IMG/VR virus record: IMGVR_UViG_3300017962_003867
Coordinates: 1-64,000 of that record
DNA length: 64,000 nt
From: a virus
Direction: 5' to 3' (one strand)
Shown: piece after piece, positions 24,438-34,036 of the stretch
How the letters are laid out: each line of letters opens with the position of its first letter
Position numbering within the stretch: position 1 is the stretch's first letter
Translations under genes and position numbers: made by a program
The notes under the pieces: model-generated
The model's input: the letters and a program-made list of their open reading frames with translations, nothing else
Databases searched by the model: none
What the model was told of the DNA's origin: nothing

Positions 24438-26279
24438 ATGGCTAGCAACGTAGGAAAAGATGCGGTATCGGAATCGTTAGAGACAAGATCTAGCGTAGCT
24501 GACGTCGTCCAACAGCAGGCCACGGCCAGTCCTACACAGACCTTACTTCGAGCTGTAGTGGTGGAAGTACTTTACGATTTAGCTGCCATACCAGATGAGG
24601 ACATAGAGGAGCTCAAATCGCTAGTTAATGTTCCTGACTTGGTCGCCTCAGCACCACGAAATTCAATCATTGCGAGAGTTACCACTGCCGGCGCTGACAA
24701 GAAAGCAGAAGTCGCGAGAGAACAAGTCACAGAGGAAGAACAGCAAAAAGCTGACGAAAACAAAGAGCCGGTTGAGGAAAAAGACGCGATAGGGAAGGTA
24801 GGTATACTGGCTTATCCGTTCTTTCCACCTCATCTCTGCATGCCTCTCAAACCTGGAGAGCAAGTCTGGCTGGTCACTGAGTCTCCTGATACACCTTCTA
24901 AGATAATGTACTGGATGTGCAGAGTTACAGAGCCAGATCATATAGACGACATTAACTACACTCACTCAGACAGAAAATTTTCTGGATCACTCGCTCCAAA
25001 AACATCAAAGGAAAAAGCTGACGCAGCAACTGGTTCATCTGAAAAAACGGACACTTCACCATCAAGCTCTACAGGACAAGCTGAGGGAAAAAAAGAAACA
25101 TTCGATAAGAATGAAGACGGAATAGATGATCGTATTTTTGGCTTTCCCAATGGAACCGGCGAGGCTGATGGTTACACTTTAGCAGAAGAGTTTGCTTACG
25201 AAGAGATTGTCAACTTGGCTTCCGCCTATAATCAGTTTCGTACTCAAGATGTGCCAAGATATACGAAACGTCCTGGTGACCTAGTGCTGCAAGGTTCAAA
25301 CAATACTCTTATATGCTTAGGCGAAGAAAGAGGATGGCGCCACGATGACAGTCCGGCAGATAGCGAGACCTCAAACGCGACAGAGACAGAAGATCAGCTT
25401 ACTGAGAAAAAAGATCACGTATGGGGAGCAATCGATATTGTTGCCGGACGTGGCAGGTACAACTGGAGAATGCTGGGTGAAGAAGTCGAAACTTCAACAA
25501 GCTCAGAGCCTCTAAGTCCATCCGCTCGCGTCATACTGAACTCTCCAGATGCAGACCAAGGCCGTGAAGCGTGGGTTGAAGTAAACAAGAATCCTCAAGA
25601 GTCTGATAACGCAGAGGAGAACAGAAAGGATAACCCGACTGAAGGCGACCCGGATTTCTTTAGCGACGCTGCAAGAATAATAATTTCTCATGGCTCTAAG
25701 ACGGACGAAAACTTTAATATTGCGGAGATCGGTGCAACTCTTCCGACTCCTATCGGCGAATCGTTCGGTCAATACGATTTGGTGAACAAGGAAGGGGAGT
25801 ATCCTTCTGCGATCACAACAAAGGCTGATGAGATAAGAGTCATAGCTCGTAAGCTTGAAGCAGGTTCACCTGTAGAAGGAGCACCAGAAATTAATGGTTC
25901 TATACGGCTGGTTAAAGAGGGGACACCAGATGGTGATCTCGCCACCATCATGTTACTTCCTGACGGTACTGTACAGATAACTGGCTCTAGAATAGTACTA
26001 GGTCGGCATCCTGATGATGGTGGACTGGGTGCCGATAACAAGGGTCCAGGAGAGGGTAATTCTCAACCTTATGTGAAGTACCAGCAGCTAGAAGACTTGT
26101 TAACTGCGATGATGAAAGACGTGCAAACATTTTGTGATACAGTGTTGACTCACACAACACCTGGGTATGGTGCTCCATCAGTTCAATTGAATTCAGCTGC
26201 AAACGCATTAAAGGCTGCAATGTCTTCCCGTATAGGCGAAATACCAGACTTACAGTCTGAAAGAATATTCGGAGAATAG
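24438..26279 (+). CDS. Baseplate-region virion protein with Ca-loop-like motif
   Basis: A 613-residue acidic protein. Residues about 120-165 (GKVGILAYPFFPPHLCMPL, then KPGEQVWLV) look like a small OB-type beta barrel as found in hub and spike proteins. A low-complexity Ser/Thr/Glu linker (about 180-220) is followed by DKNEDGIDD at 223-231, which matches a DxNxDGxxD calcium loop of dockerin or thrombospondin type 3 repeats. The C-terminal part has beta sequence (MLLPDGTVQITGSRIVLG) and then a helical end. Position just before gp25- and gp6-like genes suggests a hub or spike component equivalent in place to gp5, but there is no lysozyme motif. Assignment is by context. Confidence 0.6.
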   Translation: MASNVGKDAVSESLETRSSVADVVQQQATASPTQTLLRAVVVEVLYDLAAIPDEDIEELKSLVNVPDLVASAPRNSIIARVTTAGADKKAEVAREQVTEEEQQKADENKEPVEEKDAIGKVGILAYPFFPPHLCMPLKPGEQVWLVTESPDTPSKIMYWMCRVTEPDHIDDINYTHSDRKFSGSLAPKTSKEKADAATGSSEKTDTSPSSSTGQAEGKKETFDKNEDGIDDRIFGFPNGTGEADGYTLAEEFAYEEIVNLASAYNQFRTQDVPRYTKRPGDLVLQGSNNTLICLGEERGWRHDDSPADSETSNATETEDQLTEKKDHVWGAIDIVAGRGRYNWRMLGEEVETSTSSEPLSPSARVILNSPDADQGREAWVEVNKNPQESDNAEENRKDNPTEGDPDFFSDAARIIISHGSKTDENFNIAEIGATLPTPIGESFGQYDLVNKEGEYPSAITTKADEIRVIARKLEAGSPVEGAPEINGSIRLVKEGTPDGDLATIMLLPDGTVQITGSRIVLGRHPDDGGLGADNKGPGEGNSQPYVKYQQLEDLLTAMMKDVQTFCDTVLTHTTPGYGAPSVQLNSAANALKAAMSSRIGEIPDLQSERIFGE

Positions 26280-26288
26280 GAGAGAGAA

Positions 26289-26558
26289 ATGCCATTATCA
26301 GTTGCAAAAGTACCGTTAGAGACTCAAATAGCCGCCGCTTTCAAGAGAGTTAGGAATGCTGGCAAAGAAGACGGTGCCAACCCCGACGCTATTATAGACC
26401 AGTTGGCTAACGATCTTGCTACAGCTATTAATGCTTATGTTACTCAAGCTGTCGTACAAGTTACACTAGTTAATACAGCTGTAGTCGGAGTAGGCGGTGG
26501 TGTTCCAGGACCTGTGGTAGGAACAGGCGTCGGAATAGGTTCTGGGATATTGATATGA
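26289..26558 (+). CDS. Small baseplate-region protein, glycine-rich C-terminus
   Basis: An 89-residue protein with an N-terminal helical part and a C-terminal stretch of alternating Gly, Val and Pro (VVGVGGGVPGPVVGTGVG). AGGAGAGAG precedes the ATG. The glycine-rich end recalls similar small proteins next to gene 25 in T4-like marine phages and could be a tip or plug element, but no PAAR metal motif is visible. It ends in ATGA, where a tiny further reading frame begins (see findings). Confidence 0.6.
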   Translation: MPLSVAKVPLETQIAAAFKRVRNAGKEDGANPDAIIDQLANDLATAINAYVTQAVVQVTLVNTAVVGVGGGVPGPVVGTGVGIGSGILI

Positions 26559-26566
26559 CAAAACAT

Positions 26567-26604
26567 CACCACTATTTTTGAGCAATGGATATTTATGAGT
26601 GGTG
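26567..26604 (+). other. Inverted repeat in leader of gp25-like gene
   Basis: CACCACT at 26567-26573 and AGTGGTG at 26598-26604 are perfect complements separated by 24 bases. The right arm ends just before the likely ribosome site and ATG of the gp25-like gene (26617). It could form a hairpin that tunes translation, but the loop is long and the stem short. Confidence 0.35.
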
Positions 26605-26616
26605 GTGGAACAAGTT

Positions 26617-27114
26617 ATGTCAATTGAACGAAGAGTAAATACAAAAACTTACAGTTTCAAATCTGTAGGGAATACAGCCGAGCTAAAGAAGAAGCTCGCG
26701 AACTCCGACCTACAGCGTCCACCTGTGGGTATAAAGACTCCCGTTGCTTTGTCTGAAAAGGGCGGAGCTTTTCTGGAAATGCATGATAATTTTCCAGATC
26801 AGATACATGACAACTTATTGAACTTGATACTTTGTAACCATGGAGAAAGATTGGGACTACCTGACTTTGGAGCTAACCTGATGGAACTGACGTTCGAACT
26901 ACAGGAATCAGATACTCAATCTGAAGCGATGTCTAGAATCAACTCTGCTGTTTCAAAGTACATGCCCTACGTTTCTTTAGAGACGTTTACACCGATTATT
27001 GATCTGTTTGACAACAAAGAAGTCGCAAAGATCGGAGTCAATTTAGGCTACACCATACCTAAGCTTCGTACCGACCTTCGTCAAATTGAGGTAATTTTGT
27101 ATAGTGCAGGATGA
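26617..27114 (+). CDS. gp25-like baseplate wedge protein
   Basis: A protein of about 165 residues of the GPW/gp25 family. DNLLNLILCNHGERLGLPDFGANLMELTFE (in parts: NLILCNHGERLGLPDFG, ANLMELTFE) is the conserved core, with the family's E-R-x-x-x-P-x-x-G pattern and the later Pro-Tyr-Val region (YMPYVSLETFTP). In T4, gp25 with gp6 and gp53 forms the inner baseplate wedge and starts sheath polymerisation. A GTG at 26599 is in frame, but the ATG at 26617 has GTGGAA upstream and yields the expected N-terminus. The gp6-like gene follows 4 bases later, the same order as in other contractile tails. Confidence 0.9.
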   Translation: MSIERRVNTKTYSFKSVGNTAELKKKLANSDLQRPPVGIKTPVALSEKGGAFLEMHDNFPDQIHDNLLNLILCNHGERLGLPDFGANLMELTFELQESDTQSEAMSRINSAVSKYMPYVSLETFTPIIDLFDNKEVAKIGVNLGYTIPKLRTDLRQIEVILYSAG

Positions 27115-27118
27115 TTGA

Positions 27119-28963
27119 ATGGCTATTGACGCAAAAAAACAATTAAAGAACGCGACGAAAAGAAATTATCTTGCAAGAGATTTTCAATCTTTTAGAAACG
27201 AGCTGTATTCACACGCAAAGCTTTTTTTCTCTGACAAGATACAGGACTTTACAGAGCCCGGGTTAGGGGGACTCTTACTAGACATGGCTGCATATGTCGG
27301 CGACACCATGTCATTCTATCTAGATCATCAGTTCAACGAGTTAAACTGGTCAACAGCTATAGAGAATAGAAACATCAAGAGACATCTTAGAAACGCAGGT
27401 GTTAAGGCTCGTGGCGCAAACCCAGCTGTCGCGATGATAAAGCTTTATTTTGAAGTGCCAGCAGAGACCGTCGACGACGAAATAATACCTAAGAGAAATC
27501 TGCTTCCGATAGTCCAAGCGGCGACAACTTTCGTCTCTAAGGATGGTGTACCGTTTTCCCTAACTGCGGATGTTGATTTTTCTGAAAAAGATTCTGCTGG
27601 TAATTACCTGTATGACTCTATCGTTGTTGAAACAGATGATGACTCCAATCCTACTTCATTTGTGGTCGTAAGAAATGGTCTGGTGTTGTCTGGAATAAGA
27701 AAAGAGGAGCAATTTGCGATCTCTAACGTTTCTAAACCTTTTAGAAAGATTATCCTTCCTGATGAGAACATAACATCTATAATAAGCGTGAAAGATAGTG
27801 ATGATAATCAATATTATGAAGTTGAATCGCTATCACAAGACACGGTATTTAAAAGAGTAGAAAACGTGTCTGTAGACCGAGACGACGTTTCTCATAATTT
27901 AGAAGTCATACCAGCTCCCAGGAGATTTGTTTCATATTATGATTATGACACTAAGTTGACATCTTTACAATTCGGCTCCGGAGACGCAACCACAACAGAT
28001 AATGACTTGCTACCTGACCCATCTGAGTTAGCATTACCTCTTTACGGGAAGACTACTTTCACAAGATTTTCTTTAGATCCTAACAAGCTAATGCAAACGC
28101 AGACCTTGGGAATATCACCGAGAAACACGACACTAACTGTAGCCTATAGAGCTGGTGGCGGATTAAAGCACAATGTAGCGGCAGACATGATAAAGACTGT
28201 CACTAAGCTCTTCATAAAGTTTCCACAAAACGCAAGTGCCAGTGACTCCGCTCTTGTTAGGGCAAGTATAGATGTTACTAACCCTCTCCCGGCGATGGAC
28301 GGAGATAGAGCGCCAACGCTTGAGGATTTGCGGTCGCAAATACCAGCTGCTAGAAACAGTCAGTCAAGAATCATTACAAAGCCTGATTTAATAGCGAGGA
28401 TCTACACACTCCCCAATGAGTTTGGAAGAGTGTTTAGGGTCGGCATAAGACCCAACCCTATAAATTCTCTAGCCAGCCAGATCTTCGTGATTTCTAGATC
28501 AAGATCTGGAACTTTAAAAATGTCATCTGACACTTTGAAGAAAAACTTACGTACTTACTTAAACGAATTCCGAGCCGTTAGCGATGCTTACGATATACTA
28601 GATGCTAGAATAATCAATTTTGGAGTACACATCGACGTAGTTGCCCATCCTGACTCAAACAAAGGTCAGGTTGCGCAAGGGATTATATCAAACCTCACTA
28701 ACCTTCTGGCACTGAAGAATATGCAAATAGATCAACCGATCGCATCTGCAGATATAATGAACTCAATATTAAACAGTGCCGGTGTGATATCGCTAATAGA
28801 CTTTAGGGTGGTAAATCTTTCTGGCACGATAGAAGACAGAACTTATAGCGATGTCTCATTCAACGTCGACGCGAATACAATGCAACGAATGGTGGTAGGT
28901 CAACCTGGATCGATATTTGAGCTGAAGTATCCAGCAAATGATATCGTGGTAACAGTGAGGTAA
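27119..28963 (+). CDS. gp6-like baseplate wedge protein
   Basis: A 614-residue protein of the baseplate J/gp6 group. The start (NYLARDFQSFRNEL, then GLGGLLLDMAAYVGDTMSFYLDHQ) is typical of T4-like gp6, which dimerises to make the inner baseplate ring. The C-terminal part (KKNLRTYLNEFRAVSDAYDI, INFGVHIDVVAHPD, and later ISLIDFRVVNLSG) matches the baseplate J C-terminal domains. Length is close to T4 gp6 (660). It lies 4 bases downstream of the gp25-like gene. Confidence in the family is high; exact equivalence to T4 gp6 is inferred from both sequence pattern and order. Confidence 0.9.
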   Translation: MAIDAKKQLKNATKRNYLARDFQSFRNELYSHAKLFFSDKIQDFTEPGLGGLLLDMAAYVGDTMSFYLDHQFNELNWSTAIENRNIKRHLRNAGVKARGANPAVAMIKLYFEVPAETVDDEIIPKRNLLPIVQAATTFVSKDGVPFSLTADVDFSEKDSAGNYLYDSIVVETDDDSNPTSFVVVRNGLVLSGIRKEEQFAISNVSKPFRKIILPDENITSIISVKDSDDNQYYEVESLSQDTVFKRVENVSVDRDDVSHNLEVIPAPRRFVSYYDYDTKLTSLQFGSGDATTTDNDLLPDPSELALPLYGKTTFTRFSLDPNKLMQTQTLGISPRNTTLTVAYRAGGGLKHNVAADMIKTVTKLFIKFPQNASASDSALVRASIDVTNPLPAMDGDRAPTLEDLRSQIPAARNSQSRIITKPDLIARIYTLPNEFGRVFRVGIRPNPINSLASQIFVISRSRSGTLKMSSDTLKKNLRTYLNEFRAVSDAYDILDARIINFGVHIDVVAHPDSNKGQVAQGIISNLTNLLALKNMQIDQPIASADIMNSILNSAGVISLIDFRVVNLSGTIEDRTYSDVSFNVDANTMQRMVVGQPGSIFELKYPANDIVVTVR

Positions 28964-28970
28964 ATAAAAC

Positions 28971-30524
28971 ATGTTCTATATCATTACAGCTAGCTCTGAT
29001 ACATACATCACTGACAAAATCTTACAAAATAAATTTAGAGCCACCGACGCAAACGTAGGTAGGGCTGGCACTCTGGATCTGTTTAAGTTATATGATGAGT
29101 CGATATTCACGCAGAATGGAACCATAGTGACTAGTTCTGTCAGTGAGTTATCGAGAATACTGATTAAGTTTGATTATGAAAACTTAGTCTCTCTTACTTC
29201 AAGCAGTCTAGATCTGAATAGCGATACTTTTAAAGCCGAACTTCAATTAACAGAAGTTAATTCAGGTGTGCCGGTCCCTAGAGATTTTTCCGTCATTGCC
29301 AATCCTCTAGCGGTGAAGTTTGATGAAGGTTCTGGAAAGAGTACTTCACAGTTTTCTGATGTCGATGTTGCAAACTTTATAACTGCTTCCGTAACTGCTG
29401 GAACACCTTCTCTATGGAATGTGACGGGCTCAGGCCAGGGTGGATATCTTAATTCTTCTGGTATCGACTATATCACTAGTGGCTCAATAGGCTCGGCGGA
29501 GATTGACTTTGGAGCTTCCAAGACTTTTGTTGAAGGACCCGGTAATCTGGTGTTAGACGTGACCAAGCAGGTCTCTTCATCATTAGCGAATGATATGGTC
29601 AATCACGGCTTCAGAATAGCTTTTAGCGGCTCCTACGAAAGCGACACTAAAACACGATTTGTGAAGAGGTTTGCTTCTAGACATTCAAGAAATAGACTTC
29701 TTGTTCCAAGACTACTTTTGACCTGGGACAACTCAATCCAAGATCGGCATTTAGACCTACAGTTTAATGTGTCATCATCTTTGTTTTTAAAGAACTTCAT
29801 TTCAGGACGTCCTGCAAATCTCGTCAGTGGGTCAGCGCTGACTGAACTAACAGGACAGAACTGTTTGAACCTGAGGTTCGTATCAGGATCAGGTACGATT
29901 ACAGAGACGACGTTCAACGTATCTGTGTCTCAACATACTGGGTCGACAGACGGTTCTGGTATGGTAGGCGTATATTCTGGAACTTTTAACTTAGATGAGT
30001 TTAACACAACCTTCTTCGGTAATTCTACGAAATACGTCGATGAGATAGAGCTAAAAGAAATTTGGTCCTCTAATGATTTGACTGTTTCATTCTTTAGCGG
30101 TTCTGTGAAGATCAGAAAGGGTTCTAGAAGCACAGCGGGATTTTCTAATAGAAGATTACATGTTTCTGTTGTGAATGCACAGACGGCATACAGGGAAGGT
30201 GATGAAGCGAGTTTTAGACTATTCGTAGAGGACCTCGACAAGACACTAAATGAGAAAGCCTATAAGCTTCCTAGAAGAAGAACAAGCGAGGTATTTGATG
30301 TTGCTCATTATAGACTTGTAGACAAAGAAACAGGCACAATCATCGTTCCATTCGACAAGATAAGAAATTCAACTCGCGTTTCAACAGACGCGGATGGAAT
30401 GTATATTTCGTTCTTGACAGCTGGTCTTCCAAAGGGCCGGACGTACACTATACATCTTTTAGTAAATGACCGAGGTATCGAGAGGTTGTTCAGTCTAGAT
30501 GATATATCTTTCACGGTGGTATAA
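28971..30524 (+). CDS. Baseplate-region protein with DNRLRE-like domain
   Basis: A 517-residue protein that I place among virion proteins by context. The N-terminus (ITASSDTYITDKI, then DANVGRAGTLDLFKLYDES and SRILIKFDYENL) resembles DNRLRE/TGF-propeptide-like beta domains, which start with a D-x-Y-I and an N-x-G pattern and occur on surface proteins. The middle is Ser-rich beta sequence, and the end (LPKGRTYTIHLLVNDRG) looks like another beta domain. No enzyme motif or signal peptide is present. It could be a wedge connector in the place of T4 gp7 or gp8, but I cannot align it with either. Confidence 0.6.
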   Translation: MFYIITASSDTYITDKILQNKFRATDANVGRAGTLDLFKLYDESIFTQNGTIVTSSVSELSRILIKFDYENLVSLTSSSLDLNSDTFKAELQLTEVNSGVPVPRDFSVIANPLAVKFDEGSGKSTSQFSDVDVANFITASVTAGTPSLWNVTGSGQGGYLNSSGIDYITSGSIGSAEIDFGASKTFVEGPGNLVLDVTKQVSSSLANDMVNHGFRIAFSGSYESDTKTRFVKRFASRHSRNRLLVPRLLLTWDNSIQDRHLDLQFNVSSSLFLKNFISGRPANLVSGSALTELTGQNCLNLRFVSGSGTITETTFNVSVSQHTGSTDGSGMVGVYSGTFNLDEFNTTFFGNSTKYVDEIELKEIWSSNDLTVSFFSGSVKIRKGSRSTAGFSNRRLHVSVVNAQTAYREGDEASFRLFVEDLDKTLNEKAYKLPRRRTSEVFDVAHYRLVDKETGTIIVPFDKIRNSTRVSTDADGMYISFLTAGLPKGRTYTIHLLVNDRGIERLFSLDDISFTVV

Positions 30525-30526
30525 GA

Positions 30527-33500
30527 ATGTCAAGAAAAAAGAACGTTTTCTCAAACCAAAAGTTGTTTACACCAGCTGTTGTAAGAAAATATACAAAATC
30601 GTCTGGAGTCTTAAAAGAACAGACATTGGGCTCTGTCTCTGGATCAAAGGAGGTTAATGATACTCCGTCTGGGTCATTCCGTTATGATCCTCCAGGGTCT
30701 CCCCTTAAGTCATCGCAACAGCTTCCTTTAGATTTTTCGAAGTTTGAAAATCACACGTTCTTTTCTTCTGCTGAGGTAAACGTTAATTTAGCGTACGAAA
30801 AAATTATTAACAAGTTTCCGTTTGACGGAACAAAGAAAGAGTACGAAGACTGGCTTGATGACCTATCAGGATTTGAGAAGTACATTTTAGATATATACCC
30901 ATCATATACCGGCTATCTGACCTTTCATGGTAACAATGAGTATGTGGAAGTCATAGATAAAGCAGGTGTTATATTTCCTTCTATCTCTAAGAAGGTATCT
31001 GCCAAGACTGTCTTGAACCCCCGCTCAAATCCAATTTTTATTGAGCTAGACTTGGCAATACCTAGCGAAGCATCTAATGACCAATACATCTTATATCATA
31101 ATTCGAATAATGATGTTGGGTATGCTGCATTCACAAGAGCATCAACATCGAGCTCTAAAGCTGATCTAACATTCACAGTCTTTAGTGGGTCGACTACTGC
31201 ATCTGCAACAACTGAGATTGAAAAGGGTAGCTTTACCCACGTCTGTCTCTCTTATGATAACTCTATACAGGAGAAGAGAGCAAAGATATTGTCTGGAAGT
31301 GTTGTTGTCGCAACCTCGGATAGGGTATCTTTTGATTCAATTAGTACTGCGGGAAATTCGTTACTGATCGGATCAGGCTCAACTTTAGCAATCAGTAGCT
31401 TTACGCCAACTCAAACGTTTTCAGGGTCAATCAATAACTTTAGAGTATACCATAAGACAAGAACATCATCTGAAATTGACCGCTATATAAAAAGGACTCT
31501 TTTTGCCGACAGTAACAGCATGAACGTCTTAAACTTAAGGTTTAATGAGGCAACGGGAAGCTATCAAAACAATTCAGTTGTTTTAGATTCTTCTGGTGAG
31601 AGTTTACACTCCAGGATTGTCAACTACGACGCCGGAATACGCTCTGAAAAGCCTTACGACAGTTTATGCTTATTTGAAAGTTCTGTATATCATCCTACGC
31701 TGTTTCCAAGTCATCCTGACGTCATTTCTTTAAACGAGCAGTTGTTGGTTAGCGCTTCTAACTATGATGCCAATAACCCTAACTTGATAACAAAGCTTAT
31801 TCCTGATCATTACTTTGAAGTTGCAAAAGCCTCAACTGGACAAAGCGATTATGGCACAACCTTGAACGGTATAGAACAATCACCTGACGCATATTCTGTT
31901 CCTGGCGCAGCCAAGATGGGACAACCACAGATCATATCAGCTCTGTTGTTTATGTGGGCCAGAATGTTCGACGAATTAAAGCAAATGATCGATCATGCAT
32001 CTGAACTAGTTCATATAGACTATGAATCAGAGGAATCGATAGCGAACCAGCTTTTACCAATGTTATCTGAGTATTACGGTTTTGAGCTTTCTAGCATGTT
32101 TAGGAACGCAAGTTATGACCAATTCTTTGACGGTGAATCTATAGTTGCTGGGAAAGTACCGGGCCTTCTGGCACTACAGAACGAAATATGGCGTAGAATA
32201 TTAATTAATCTACCTGAGATTGTACGATCGAAAGGGACACTGCATAGTATAAAATCCCTATTTAGATCCGCCGGTATCGATCCGGATAGGATGTTTCGAT
32301 TCGTTGAGTACGGGAGTGAAAACCAACTTCGGCTCGGCCGGTCAAGAAAAAAGATAACAGAAATATCGACGTTACTAGATTTTTCGGGAAGTATCTCCTA
32401 CACTCCCTCTGCTACAACAGACGTACAGGGATACAACAGCAACAAGCCAAACCTAATATCTTCTTTCTTGACTGGGTCTAGGATAGAAGTCGGTTATCCT
32501 GACATTTCTGGAGTAATGATACAACAGGAAGAGTATTCTCCACACGGCATATCCAACTCTGAAAATGACGGCTTGTTCACATCCGGAAGCTGGTCGATAG
32601 AAAGTAGATTTAAGTTTCCTACAACTAGAAATTTTTATGATCCACAAAGTCTTTTACGACTACACACAACTGGATCGTCTGTATCGCACAACGTGATTGT
32701 GAACTTGGTAGCAGACCCCAATATTGACGAAGATGCCGAGAATGGAATAGTGACGCTGTATTGCCGACCCGGCTTTGAAACCTCAGATGATCTATTAACT
32801 CTCTCTATTAATGATGTCAACATCTTCGACGGAAATAAATGGTACGTATCCGCGGGAAGAAAGAGAAATGATGAGATAGACAGCTATGTGTCATCAAGCT
32901 ACTTTCTGACTCTTGCCAGACAAGAGAATGGCGAGATACTGGAATATTACACAACATCGTCTTTGTTCTTGGACTCAAATGTCGTTGGAGAAAATGCGTT
33001 CCAAAAGAAAGATTATCTTGGCACGACGCTGAACGCATCAGGCTCTTTCATAGTGGTTGGAAGCCAGACACTAGACGACTCTATTTCTCGCCACTTAAAT
33101 GATAGCACAATAGTTGAAAAAGCTAGAACAACAAACTTTTCTGGGCTAATGGGTCACACAAGGTTTTGGTCGAAAGCCTTGACACAAGAAGAAATGAAAG
33201 AACACACGAGGAACTTTACTTCTTTGGGTGTAGAAGACCCTCTAAAGAACTTCGGTTTTTCTCATGAGATCACTGGTTCATTCGAGAAACTGAGACTAGA
33301 TATCTCGACAGACCAACCTGTTACCACAACAGATGTCAGCGGTGTAATAGACCCCTTGATAGATTTTTCGCAACAGTTTGCGTCTAGCTCTAACCCAGGA
33401 GGGTTCAGCACTCTTAGGGGCTTTGAGGCATCGACTCAAGTCATAAAGCCTGAAAGATTCGACTATAGCGCGATATCATATCTTTTTGACGAGCCATCGA

Positions 33501-34036
33501 CATCTAATAAGGTGAGGATATTGGGTATGACAGAAGGCGAGAACATTGCAGAGTATGACACGCTACCAGCTCCGATATATGAGATTCCAAGAGCCACTGA
33601 GCCTGTAGACGATGTAAGATTCTCAATAGAGTTCTCAGTATCTCAAGCTCTTAACGAAGACATTATGAAAATCTTTGCCACACTAAACGCCCTTGACACC
33701 GCTCTTGGTTCACCAAACACTATGTTTTCAGAAGAGTATTTCGACCTCCGTCAGATGAGAGAGATATACTTCAACCGCTTGGTCGGGGAAGTTAACTACA
33801 CTAGCTTTTTTGAGTTTTTTAGATGGATAGACCAGTCCTTCGATTCGATGGTAACTAACCTAATACCCAAGAAGACTAACTACAAGGGATTCAACATGAT
33901 TGTTGAAGGTCACGCCCTAGAAAGAAGTAGGGTTCCATACAACACCGGTGACATATACCTCGGCGAGAATGATAGAAGAAATCTCAAGGGAACCATACTA
34001 TTAAGACAGCTGGTCGGTAACATAAGGAAGATTTGA
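30527..34036 (+). CDS. Large baseplate protein with two LamG-like domains
   Basis: A 1169-residue protein beginning 3 bases after its neighbour. Residues about 130-325 form a concanavalin/LamG-like jelly roll (YLTFHGNNEYVEV, KGSFTHVCLSYDNS, FSGSINNFRVYHKTRTSSEI). About 470-600 is helical and tail-like (LLFMWARMFDELKQMIDHA, then RRILINLPEIVRSKGTLHSI), which resembles baseplate proteins with a KGT-x-x-S-I-K segment. A second LamG-like domain lies at about 680-900, ending GHTRFWSKALTQEEMKEHT. The C-terminal 200 residues contain no domain I know. It may combine a wedge role with glycan binding. The 3' end overlaps the next gene. Confidence 0.65.
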   Translation: MSRKKNVFSNQKLFTPAVVRKYTKSSGVLKEQTLGSVSGSKEVNDTPSGSFRYDPPGSPLKSSQQLPLDFSKFENHTFFSSAEVNVNLAYEKIINKFPFDGTKKEYEDWLDDLSGFEKYILDIYPSYTGYLTFHGNNEYVEVIDKAGVIFPSISKKVSAKTVLNPRSNPIFIELDLAIPSEASNDQYILYHNSNNDVGYAAFTRASTSSSKADLTFTVFSGSTTASATTEIEKGSFTHVCLSYDNSIQEKRAKILSGSVVVATSDRVSFDSISTAGNSLLIGSGSTLAISSFTPTQTFSGSINNFRVYHKTRTSSEIDRYIKRTLFADSNSMNVLNLRFNEATGSYQNNSVVLDSSGESLHSRIVNYDAGIRSEKPYDSLCLFESSVYHPTLFPSHPDVISLNEQLLVSASNYDANNPNLITKLIPDHYFEVAKASTGQSDYGTTLNGIEQSPDAYSVPGAAKMGQPQIISALLFMWARMFDELKQMIDHASELVHIDYESEESIANQLLPMLSEYYGFELSSMFRNASYDQFFDGESIVAGKVPGLLALQNEIWRRILINLPEIVRSKGTLHSIKSLFRSAGIDPDRMFRFVEYGSENQLRLGRSRKKITEISTLLDFSGSISYTPSATTDVQGYNSNKPNLISSFLTGSRIEVGYPDISGVMIQQEEYSPHGISNSENDGLFTSGSWSIESRFKFPTTRNFYDPQSLLRLHTTGSSVSHNVIVNLVADPNIDEDAENGIVTLYCRPGFETSDDLLTLSINDVNIFDGNKWYVSAGRKRNDEIDSYVSSSYFLTLARQENGEILEYYTTSSLFLDSNVVGENAFQKKDYLGTTLNASGSFIVVGSQTLDDSISRHLNDSTIVEKARTTNFSGLMGHTRFWSKALTQEEMKEHTRNFTSLGVEDPLKNFGFSHEITGSFEKLRLDISTDQPVTTTDVSGVIDPLIDFSQQFASSSNPGGFSTLRGFEASTQVIKPERFDYSAISYLFDEPSTSNKVRILGMTEGENIAEYDTLPAPIYEIPRATEPVDDVRFSIEFSVSQALNEDIMKIFATLNALDTALGSPNTMFSEEYFDLRQMREIYFNRLVGEVNYTSFFEFFRWIDQSFDSMVTNLIPKKTNYKGFNMIVEGHALERSRVPYNTGDIYLGENDRRNLKGTILLRQLVGNIRKI

